From positions 26,835,527 to 26,899,526 of the forward strand of contig JBBMOA010000017.1 of assembly GCA_037954235.1 (NCBI GenBank): 64,000 nt of DNA, written 5' to 3'. This document shows, piece by piece, positions 41,700-53,600 of the stretch; the first letter of the stretch is position 1, and every line of letters starts with the position of its first letter. The notes under the pieces are model-generated. The model made no database searches, was not told the origin of the DNA, and saw nothing but the letters and a program-made list of their open reading frames with translations. The DNA is from Aulostomus chinensis. Lineage: Eukaryota > Chordata > Actinopteri > Syngnathiformes > Aulostomidae. The position numbers and the translations under genes are program-made.

Positions 41700-44683
41700 T
41701 CAGCTGGGTGGAGCTCCTCTTCGTCCCAAAGGAACCAGCCTCGGCATTGGCCTCCACGCCATACTGCCCTCCGTCTGATCCCCCACCGCTGCTGCCACAT
41801 TAATGCAGGTAGGGTCTGTTGTCTTGACTCCACCCACCTTCATTTGCAGCAGAGGGGGAGGAGCCAGAACACCCCCTTTAGGCTGTTCATCAGCAGGGCC
41901 TGGCCATGTATGGCTGTTAAGCCCCGCCCCCTCCAACTCAGTGTTGACAGCATCATCAGAGTCAGAGTCCAGCTGCAGGAGCCAGGGACTATGGGCGTGG
42001 CTCTGCTCCACCTCCTCCTGACTGTCCTTCATCAGTTGCCCTTGCAACACTGGCGTGGAGGCAGCCGCCTGCTGGTTGAGGAGCACAATCTCGTCGAGGA
42101 GGGACGTCAGACCTTCTGAGTCCCTTTTCTCTGGCTGATACTCCGCCCCCACAGGCCCCACCCCTATGACATCACAACTTGTAGCAAGTAGTGAAGCAGC
42201 AGGCGATGACAAGCAGGATTCAGCAGCAAGGTCAGCTGGGTCGGACGTGTGATCCAATCCTGATGGGATTGTGAGTGCCAAGTGGCGCCGGTGAGGATGG
42301 GGCGTTGGCTGTTGTATTTGTGTCGCAAGGTGTTGAGTTGTCGTCGGGTGCAGTTGAGTCGTCGTCGGGTGCAGTTGCGTCGTCGTCGGGTGCAGTTGCG
42401 TCGTCGTCGGGTGCAGTTGCGTCGTCGTCGGGTGCAGTTGCGTCGTCGTCGGGTGCAGTTGCGTCGTCGTCGGGTGTTGTATCGTCGAGTGTAGTGTCGT
42501 CGGGTGTTGTGTCGTCGGGTGTTGTGTCGTCGGGTGTTGTGTCGTCGAGTGTTGTGTCGTCGAGTGTAGTTGTGTCGCCGGGTGTAGTTGTGTCGCCGGG
42601 TGTTGTGTCGTCGAGTGTAGTTGTGTCGTCGAGTGTAGTTGTGTCGTCGGGTGTAGTTGTGTCGTCGGGTGTAGTTGTGTCGTCGGGTGTAGTGTTGTCG
42701 AGTGTAGTTGTGTCGTGGAGTGTAGTTGTGTCGTCGGGTGTAGTGTTGTCGAGTGTAGTTGTGTCGTGGAGTGTAGTTGTGTCGTGGAGTGTAGTTGTGT
42801 CTTCGGGTGTTGTGTTGTTGGGGGCTGAACCAGGTGCAGCAGGTTGTTGAAGTTTGCTGCTGGGGAAACAAACTCAGTTGACGTGAAATATTTCATATAT
42901 CTGAATTTCAGGTACTGGTGAGGTCATACCTAGCCACTTAGCTAGTTAGTTGCATATAATTCTGCTAGCTAGTTAGTAATATGTGAAGTGACTTCCCTGG
43001 CTAGTTAGCAAGCTGGTTATCAGTGACATTAGTGACAGTGAGTGGGGCGGAGCTGCGGTAGAGCTTACTGATAGGTGGGTGGGGCGCCGAGGTGAGATGA
43101 ACCTGCTGGGTGGTCAGACTTGGAATGTTGAGGGTGACCGAGGCCACACCTACAATCCAGACAGGAGGACGGCACTAAGATTATCCAGAAAGTCACAGGA
43201 GGTGGGGGGTGTGTCCTCACCTACCTGGTGTCGGAGACTGCAACACGGATGATCCTGCCACCACTGAGTTCAATGTTAGGACTGGTTGCCCTGGCAATCC
43301 TGCGCCGACCAGCGACAGAACCTCAGTGGGTACCACAGCCTGAAATGTGGGAGGCTCACCTGACAACAACACAGACAGGTTATCTCAGAGACCCACATCA
43401 ATGACTGATGAATAACCGATTGATGTGAGAGTCTCACCATCCACACTCCTGGCCTGCTGGGACCACGAAGAAGTCTTAGAACGAGACAAGATGTTGGGCA
43501 TCGTCCTTGGCCTATCTCGCACTGCTGGTGCATTGTGGGAAACAGTAGGGAGGGCCAGTAGGGGTGCCACTTGTGTGACCTTTTGACTGCAAGTGTGTGG
43601 CTGCTGGACAGGAGGGTGGGGAGGTGAGATGGTGGGCGGGGCCACTAGGCTGGGAGGAGCTTCTTCAGTCTGCAGCTGTGATACAGAGGATATCCTGACA
43701 TCATCAGCTGCTTCTTCTTGTGCTGGCAGCTGAGTGGTGGTCTGGAGTGTCTCCATCCTGCTTTGTTTGGACGACAGGTGCTGCAGCTTCCTCAGGATCC
43801 TCTGCTCACTCTTGCCTGCAGCAACAAACACAAGGCAGGTTGCAGCACCACCTACAGGTCCTTTCAAGCCACGATGTAACCTTCTGATGCATGAAGCTGT
43901 TGGCACGCCGACCATTTGTCATCTCCACACTCTTGCAGGTTGAAAAAGTTCAAGTGCGGCAACAAACAAAAGACACTGATACAAAGATGATGTAAAAGTG
44001 AGCCCACTTTGCTGGTTTGCATACACACCAGTGAGACCTCATTAAAGTGAGTCTGGAAAGCCTGGAAAATGGGGCCAAACTTCCAGTATGACACCACGGC
44101 GGCAAGATGTCACAGAGTCACATGATAATTGCAGTCACAGTTCAATGGCATCAAGAAGGCTGAAAACTTGCGTTACTGACGAGTGACACTTCTCATCTGA
44201 CGGGGGAGGAGTTTGATTCTTACCAACCAGTAATTTACACTGGTGCATCACCATGACAACAAACTGGTCTTACTAGGTTTTGAGATAAAAGAACTGATGT
44301 GAAAAACTGGTTTGTAGTATGACAGTGAGAAGACACGCAAACTCTTTGTTCACAGCTGTAAAACAAGTTGACTTTGCAAGTGTGAGGGTGCTGATACACG
44401 TATGAGCCATGTTGCCAAGATTGTTTTATCTTACTATCAAATTTAGTTTTCTTGAGACTTCTCAACATGGAAGAGATGACTTTAAATTCCTGAAGTGCCT
44501 GTGTTTTCCCGTCTGTGACTGGTGGGAGAAAAATATCACTTCCTGTCATGCAGCATTTGTGTCATCATCACCTGAGCGCTGTGACACGGCTCTGATGTAA
44601 GTGTCTCTCTGCCGTCTCAGACAAGATTTTTCTCTCTTCAGTTCTTCTGTCTGGCGCAACAGAGCCTGAATCTCCAGACGAGC
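41700..44683 (-). other. mga: mga distal zipper exon and C-terminal exons
   Basis: Exons 44572-44683 (ARLEIQALLRQTEELKREKS, the canonical zipper by similarity to mammalian MGA), 43438-43815 (GKSEQRILRKLQHLSSKQ, then Pro/Thr-rich), 43225-43359, 43069-43149 and 41700-42859. The last begins ANFNNLLHLVQPP, passes through a Thr/Gln/His/Pro VNTR, and ends with the conserved TSLLDEIVLLNQQ, PWLLQLDSDSDD, APPPLLQMK and WRPMPRLVPLG blocks. Confidence 0.88.
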
Positions 44684-47600
44684 CTGGACCACAGAAAACA
44701 AACATTCATCTTCAGTTACACCAGTGGGGATCATCTTCATCTTCATCTGAGTTCAACTTTCTTCAGGTTGATGGAAGAAATCAAGTCACTTTCTGACAAA
44801 CATAGAAAAAATTACTCAGTAACATAAATTACAATAAAATGATATCTACTTAATCTCACATATACCGTTCCATCAGGTAGAAGCATGGTGTGTCTTTTTA
44901 AAAATGTGTTACTTAAAACAAAAACTTTTCTCGTACATTTACTCATGACCTTTCATCCAACTACTAGGAGATAAAATAAGAAAAGATAGTGAATGTTGGA
45001 GTGCCAGATATAAGTGACAGACATATCTGGACGGTCTGATCGGCTTGTCTGTTTGAGTGTATTTGTGAGTATTCTCGGTCCTCCGGGTCATCGTAATTCC
45101 CCAAAAATAATCAGTGAAGGCAGCTGGACTCTCCTCCTGTAAGTGAAGACGTTTCTCCTCTCATCCAAGAAGCTTCTTCAGTTCTACATTTCTGGTGGAA
45201 GGTATCAGGTATACATTCACCCAGGGGGTGGTGGCAAAAACAAACGGTCTACAGGAAACCCACCCACACGGATCAGTCTCTCCTGTTTGACTCACACCAC
45301 CCACTCGAGCACAAACTAGGGGTGATCCGAACTCCCAAACACAGAGCACAAAATATCCCTTCTAAAACAGATGGGAAGAGAAAGGAACACAACCACATCC
45401 ACTCAGCTCTCCAAAATTGTGGGTATCCAAACTGGGCTTTCATTTAAACTGCCAAGAAGCCCAGGGAGGATAAGAAAGATGAAGCGCATCGTCATCCCGT
45501 ATGTGGGAGAGGTCTCAGAGAAACTCAGAAGGATCTTTATCCCACATCAGATCCCTGTGCACTGAGGCCCAGCAACACCCTGAGGCAAAAACCTGTCCAT
45601 CCTAAAGACAAGGTTCCAAGGCACAAACAGAGTCATGTTGGGAGACAAAACAACCACTGAACAAACGCATGGTGCCACACAGGAGGGCCACAACCACAGG
45701 CCAGGACTCAGCAGTCCACCTCAAGGAGAAGGGGCACTGCTTTGAAGGACCACCTGATGAGCCTCTTGTTCTGGCCTGACCACCACTTGTTTTTTCTTTG
45801 CCACCACCCCCTGGGTGGTTCTATACCTGACACTTCCCACCAGAATTTCAGAACTGAAGAAGCTTCTTGGATGAGAGACGAAACGTCTTCACCTACAAGA
45901 GGAGAGTCCAGTTGCCTTCACTGATCATTTTTGGGGAACTCCTAGTTTGAAGGAAAATGTGATCAGGTCCTTTTCTGCGAAGAGTGTGTTGTGTTCCTAG
46001 GGAGAGGTGGAGTGTCACTTGGCGGGTTTGTGGATTTACCTGCCCCAACAGGTGATGCTGACCCAAGTCTTTTATGTTCAGTACAGAGCTGAGAGCTTCG
46101 AAAGCGTGTGACACATTCAAATCGCTGCGTGATGGCATCAACCTGCTACTGTGGATGAAAATCAATTCAAAGATGTTAAGTTGCTTCAGGTTAGTTTGGT
46201 GTGACACCAGCACACATTTCCAGATTGATGTCAAAAAATATTGATGCCATTTTTGGCATTCGATTAAACCAATATTCTTCTGAGTCATGGTGGTGTTACA
46301 TTGAATTCACAGCAAAAAGAGCTACGCTGCTGTTAAACATTCTTCATGAGTGCAGCAGCTTGCCATCTATAGGAGGTGCCCAAGGTTGTCAGTCTTCCAA
46401 AAGAAGACAGGGCCTTCCTATTGATCATTGCTTCTTACTGTGAGTTCCTCCTGATCCTGGCCAGCATCCTTTGAGCTACATTCAGAGGACTCTTCTCCAG
46501 CATGTCCTCAGCAGTGTTCTGAACCTCCTCATCTTTGATCAACCATTCCATTGCTTTCCTCCAATCAGCGTCCAGTCTTTCTGAACTTCCTGTCTGTGCA
46601 ACTGGTGATCTGGCAGATCTGCAAATCAACTGATGGCTTTTATCTGCACAAACAAACCAAACAAAATATTTAGCAAAGAGATAAATTATTCATTCAATTC
46701 CTGCAACCAGAATCTTCTTGCATGTCATTTGAATTTTCAGTTCCACCCTTGACACTCAAACATGGTGCCTGTCCGTTTGTCCTCCACTGAGCTGCTCTGT
46801 AAGTGCAACACCCCGTAGTGGTGAATTTTAGTCTAGGAATTAGCTCTGGTGTTCAGCTTCACATAAAACCAGTTTGTACATGTTTCCTCTGCCCAAAAAC
46901 TTTCTAAACGATCTCAAGTCGACCTCAAAGGCTCAAATGAAGGAAAAACATAAACTTATTTTTTGTGATTGTATTAAGTCCCAGTACACAAAGATCATCA
47001 CTGTTGCTCTTCAGAATTTTTCATGCAAGTTCTTTCATTGGCCTCGAATTACAGTTTCATAGTCCAAATGATCCACACCAGGACATGACAACACACCCAC
47101 GAGATGATCCCCCATTTAATTAACTGATGCTGTTGGGACTAGGCTTGTCCCAATTGGCAATCAGAGCTTTTATCAGCAATTTAATGGATGGATCTCCATG
47201 GACAACTGGATCATCTATCAAAATTTAAGAGTACTTTAAAAAAGTTTGATTATTCTCTGAAAAATGAACCGACTCCTTTACTAAAAACAGTCACCAGCTG
47301 TTGTTGACTCGACTTTTTGCTCTGCTATGTTTGTAGTTTCCACCCTCTGTTAAAGCTGCCATTAAGAAGTACTAGTGAGGAGCGTTGGTGGCGCTAGCTT
47401 GAGGTGGATTAGCAGCCCAGGAGGGACAGTGAATCTACAGCATTAATGTTGCTATGTGACTGTTAGCATCATTAGCAACACTAGCAGTTTCATCAGAGCA
47501 GTGTTTCAGCCGGGCAGCGATCACGGCCCCCTGGAACCGACCATTTAGAGACTTGGACCTCTTCTGTTGTAGCCTTTTTTTTGTTTTTTTTTTGCATCGT

Positions 47601-50600
47601 AGCATTTTTGTTTGCCACTAACTAGCTCTGTACACCATTCTTGCTGCCCATCACTGATGAAACTCCTCCCACCCCTCATGTGATTGGATTGTAAATCAGT
47701 GATTTCCATTAAACAGCACTGGTCAATCTGCGCGGATCACCCAACCCTAGCTGACTTAGTTCCATATTCTTCAAGTAGCTACACACACACCCTTGTACTT
47801 ATGTCTTTGTGAGGACTTTCATTGACATAACACATTCCCTAGCCCCTCACCCTAACCATCTCAACTGACTGCCTGACCCTAACCTTGACCCAAAACCTAA
47901 CCAGAACCTGACCCAAAACCTAACCAGAACCTGACCCTAACCTTGACCCAAAACCTAGCCAGAACCTGATTCTAACCTCAACCCTAAAACGGCTCCTTGA
48001 AGAAGCTAGGACCGGCTAAAATATCCTCACTTTCCAAAAATGTCCTCACTCTGTTGGTTAAATACGTACTCTAGTCCTCAATATGTAGCAAGTACAACAC
48101 ACACACACACACACACACACTTCATATCCCTACCTGCTGTGTGAATGATGTCATCAAGGATCTCAGCCCTCCTCTTTGTAAGCCTGCGCTTCCTCCTCAT
48201 TAGTCTAATTTCGGTCGTTCTCAACTCCCGGATCACCTGAACCGCCTGAGGCCAACAAAAACACTGGCTTTGTCTTCAAACACACTCAAAGGCCAAATAA
48301 AACAGCAGAATCACTGTAAACAGGGAGGACAAGAAAATGCTGAGTGACCTTCATCAAGGTGGAAACCTTGGACATGTTCTCAGTAACTCCCACTTCCCTC
48401 CTCAGACTGTTGAACAGCTGCAACATCTTCCCTCGACGCTCTCTCTCCAACACATTGTGAAGGTGACGCTGCAGAGGAGCAACATGATGATGATGAAGAT
48501 GCTACTCATCAGCAATGTTGGCTTGTACTGACAAGCAACATCATCAGGTTTGATATGATGTTTGTGTCAGGAAATCTGGATGGAGGCAAGTAATGACGCG
48601 TGCACCTGAGGGCACCAACGGAAAGTGACCCCTGACCACTGGAGACTTTAAAATAAGTGACACTTGACTTCTGGAGACCCTACAGGAAGTCTTTTGACCT
48701 CTTACACTAAGGGCAACAGAAATACTAGGGGTACCGCCTGCCTCCATTGGACATTATTTTAGGTTGCATCCTACAACATTTCGATGTTACAAACTCTCTT
48801 ACAATTTTTTCAAATAAGTACTTCTTCTTACTCTTGGGTGCTTTATTCCATCCTTGCCCGACTCGTCCTCAAAGTCTGAAGAGTTCTCCGTCTCGCCACT
48901 TGAAGAATCCAATAGATCCACTACTTCCACTACTTGCCTTGTCCCACCCGCTGCCTCCTGAGTCATGCCCCCCATCTCATCATCCACACAGATAATGTCC
49001 AGGTCTACAGGGTCACTGGCCAGCTCTGGTTCAGTGTCAGGGGGAAGCACAGGTGTGACCTCTAACCCTGGAGATGTTGAAGAAGCATCCACACTTGCTG
49101 CAGGGGCCTCAGCAGTGCTGGTTTGAGGTTGCTGATGAACTAAGGTAGGAGAGACCAACACAGTTTTGACGCCAGGCTCCGCTCCATGTCCTGTGGAGGC
49201 TTTGAGGGAGATGAGGTTGACTGGGGTGGTGTGCAACGGCTGGAGGGTTGTCAAGGAGCCTGGGTCAGTCACCATCTTGGTAGGCAGATAGGATGGACCT
49301 TGAGAACAGTTCATGACAGTATGATCTTTGTCGGAGTTAGAAGGAAGGACTTTGAAGGTGCACATCCCCTTCTGGCTCAGGAGATCAGAACCACAGTGGG
49401 CTGGGACAGAGAGGTGAGGCACAGAGAATGACATGAGGCCTGAGGTGGAAGCGGTCACTGTGGTTGGTGGTGTCTGATGAACAGCTGTGTTGGCTGGAGT
49501 CTGAAGCGGCAAAGATGGGATGACAGATGTTGAGGAGGAACCTAGAGGGAAAAAACAAACACACCCAAACTTAACTGCAAACTTTGTCAGTATCCAGGCT
49601 TTGGTACCACAATGGAGACATGAAACCACCATGGCTTTCTTCCTGGTCAGATTGGGCAGCATGTATTCTAGACCAGAGGCTCTGTACCTTCTCCACCTTC
49701 TGGACCTCAAGCAGATAATCCGTTATCTGCAGACCCCAATCAGAAGTGAAGTTGCTCAATACTGATGTGTAGTTGCTGATGTTGACAAATATTTAATCAT
49801 TTGATCACCTTCTTCTCATTGAATTGACTCATCTTAAAAAAAAAACACCACCACCACCACCACAAAAAAACACAAGATACTGTCATGAGTGAATAAGAAA
49901 TAAATAATTACAAAGTTAATGCATAACTGGAAAACTGCTGTAAGCGGGCCCCTGCACCACCCGCCCATCAGGGTGTGTCATTGCTTCCTGCATCCAGCAG
50001 ATGCCACTAGGGAGCACACATGAAGCATCCACGACATAGCTGTACATCCAATCAACACAGCACATTCCAAATTTGATGTCATTCAGATGACACAACATCT
50101 GACATACTTTGTGCAGACACCAGGTGATGCTATGGCTTAGGGTCAATACTGACCTGTAGATGTGTTCAAGGTGGGACATTAATCAAACGTGACGATGAGC
50201 CAGATCGAACCACATAGGTGTTACAAGTTTTGTTTTTCATCAGCAGAGGGCACTTGCATCGACTTGCTTACATGATCTTGCTGTTCAACAAGTGAAAAGC
50301 GCAGATTGCAATTTTGATGACGTTTGTACAAATTTTCATTAAAAATCATCTTGTGGAGTAAAGTTAAAACAGTTTCCTGTGTCCTGGTAGGCCTGGGCGA
50401 TATGGACTAAAAATAAAATCTCCGATTTTTTTCACAAATAATTCCATTTCTGATTTTTTCCCATGGGTAAATTTTTCCACCACAGTAAGCTGTTTTTTTA
50501 AGTGGGAGTTTGTTGGTCATAGGGGTCTTGTTCCCCTCGCAAAGAGCGGCATTCCTCCCACTCGGCTGGATGCCTCTGTTTTAGATGTTGAAATAAGTTC

Positions 50601-53600
50601 GTTGTGCTGCTGCCTTTTGTTGCAATGGGCTTCAGACAAACTTTGTAGCGTGCAGTCACTTGTTCAATGTCTGGAGCCACAAACTCAAACCAGTTCCGAA
50701 CCACTGATGATACCACTACTACTACTACTCCTTTCTTAGAAACAAACCTCTCGCTCTTGTTAGCCATGTTGCTGCTACGTGTGTGCAGGAAACAAGGGGG
50801 AAGGCTGAGGGGGAAAGCTATGGAAGCTCCTGGGGGGGGCAAAAGGTGTGCCATAGCAAGAGGAGTTAAAAAAAAACACAAAAAAAAACTCTAATTTTTA
50901 AATCTTTTTTAAATCGTCCACAACAAAAAAACTTGAATTAATCCATAAAATCTATATATCGCCCAGGCCTATGTCATGGCAAAGCATCAACATTCACTGC
51001 CCTGTCGTGGCCACATAGTGTGACACAGCCTAAAAGGTTTTGCAATTTAACATTTGCAAATTGTGAAGAGACTCAGGTGAAGCCCCAGGAGGAGTTAGTT
51101 AAAGTATGACTCCTGGAAATGACAAGAAATAAGTAACATAATTCAAAATGGACCCCACTCTGATGACCCCTGCTTTGACTCACCTATCTTGAGTGGCTGG
51201 TTGGGTTTGACAGGTCTCAGCTGGCTGATGGGAACCAGCTGAACCAGTTTCCCATCTGGTTTGCGGTAGTACTGGATACCTGATGGTGCTGTAACTGGCC
51301 TCAGAATCATTTTGTGAGTGGTGGAGTGGGGGACCGGTGGCTGGGGGGCCGATGCCCTCTGGAGGGGAACCTTTGTATGAGGAATTGGAACCTGAACCAT
51401 ATGAAGTATCTGAGACCCTGGAGACACACAATGATAAGATACTGTACATAGCATTATGTCTCTTGAGGGATCAATCATAATGAGCCATGACAGTGTTGAG
51501 CTGGCAATACCCTTTGTGGTGGCGGAGCTTCCAGAAGCTACTGGCAGCAATCTGACACTGTTGGCTACTGCTGTCGGGCCTGGACACAAAGTCAAATTAA
51601 CAACTCGGGGTGTGGTTCCCACTGGGACTTCAACTTCAGACTGATTGGAGGCAGCTGATTGGTCAGTTTTCAAAACTGCAGTTTGAGCCACTATGACACA
51701 CAGATTGCATTTTGAGAGGTTTCACATTCTGAAATGTAAATGATCAATCTTTAGGTGAAATACAAAGAAGGAATTTCTACCTGCAGGAGGCACTGGGACG
51801 CCAAGCACTTTGACTGACTGTCTAGCACCAGGCTGGGAGATGGAGATGTAGGTGATGGTAGAGGGAGAGGCGGAGGAGGGAATGTAAGTGATGTTGGGAG
51901 TAGAAGTAGGTAGAGAAGAGGAGGGGATGATGGAGGATGGGAGAGAGAAGTTGGGAGCAGAGGTGGAGATGGTGAGAGAGGAGGTGGAGGCAGAGGTGGA
52001 GACAGAGGAGGTTGTAATAGAGGTTGAGAAGGAGTCAGAGAGACCAGACAAAGCCAAGGTTGCAGCAGAACCATGTGGCTGCTTGTTGGACCTGACCCGG
52101 CCAGTCAGATACGCTGCCAGGCGATTTGCTGGGTGCAGAGCCCCCATCCCCCCCAACTGGATCTTAGCCAGAGGATAGAGCTTTCCATTTACCTGAAGAA
52201 ACACAAGAATGACATTCAAACAGTGAAAATGTTTTAAAATAATGTCAAGACCAAAAGCAAGTAGCGCCACTGTCTTGTAATACCATTTTGTTCCTCAGGA
52301 GGCAAAAATGAGTCATTATAGCTTGGAGAAACTTGCTTCAACAGTTCTAATAATACAGCGACATCTGATGGAGTGCAAAAACAAAGAAGTAGTCCATCAA
52401 ATTCAAGATGTCGTGGAAAGATTAATTCAACTTACTGACACAAACTTATAAATAAACAGGGTTTTCTTTTTATAGTCTGCAGGGTGAATTTGGTTGGTTA
52501 CACCCAAGGATGGGACAGACATCACTGCCCAACAAGGGACTGAGAAATACAATTAAGTGATGATAAATCACTGACAGGGCATCAGTCAGGCATTGTAGAC
52601 CTGCTCAGCTAAGGAAGAGTCTATGCTGTTGTATATGCCAAGACAATGATGGCTAGCAGCCAAAAGTAACATCACCGTCACCTGTGAAACCATTGAGGCT
52701 GTGAAGAGAGCATGCTCCTGATCTTGGGCCAACTCATTCTGGGCAATCTGTGTCATGCCGAAGAACATTTCCCCCCTGAAGTCTGGTTTGTTTGACAAGT
52801 GTGAGCCCTCTGCATTGTGCCCAGGCATGAAACAATTCCTTAGTTTGATTGGGTGAGTTGGGCTGAAGCACAGTATGCTTACAGAGGCACAGACCTTTGG
52901 TTGTACATGTGGCACATCCAACTGCACGTACAGCCAGCAAGCAAACTTTGTCAGACAAAGAGAAACTTTCCAAAAATATGACGAGCAACGCTGCAGTGGA
53001 ATGAAAGCAGGAGAAAATTTTCAGTAACACTTGTCTCTTGTCTGATGCTTGCTGGCTGTATAACAAATAATGATGCTACAGTCTGGAATGCTAACCTGTA
53101 AACTCTTGTTACAGTGTGTTACAATGTGAAGTGTAATGAAACTGTAGTCCCGTCTTGTCCTGCTCCTGTGATGAACAATAACATCAGACCAACTTGATTC
53201 CCAAAGACATATCAGACTGGTACAGCTCAGCATTCGGTAAGTGTGTGTGGTCTGCTGTAATGTTAAAACAGGCCAGTGGAGGAGGGGGGACAATTTTGCC
53301 ATGATACAGTACAGGGAAAACAGGGTTATATTCGAGTACATTCTCAGATGTTGCTAAACAGATCTCATTGGGGAGAACAGAGGCAACTCAAACAGTGAAA
53401 GGTAATCTGAACATTATATTTGTTTCAGTGTTATTTCAGGATCCAACTGCTACACCAAATCTTGAGGTCTCATGGTTGGCAAGTGTACCCTTGTCTCCAG
53501 ACACCTCCACGATCTATCTGAACTTGGCATCCTGACAACTGTTGCTATACAAGAGGGCTGCAACCACACTCAGAACCTGGAGTTCCAGGCAGAAACTAAC

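Noticed and set aside
42275..42871. Long open frames of SSGVVS (plus) and RRHNYT (minus) repeats
   Set aside because: They are the other frames of the stop-free VNTR in the mga last exon. The TTQLHP frame is the one that joins conserved MGA sequence on both sides.
47820..47990. Interstitial telomere repeat
   Set aside because: CCTAACC words are irregular and embedded in a dispersed repeat with fixed flanks; no run of perfect CCCTAA units.
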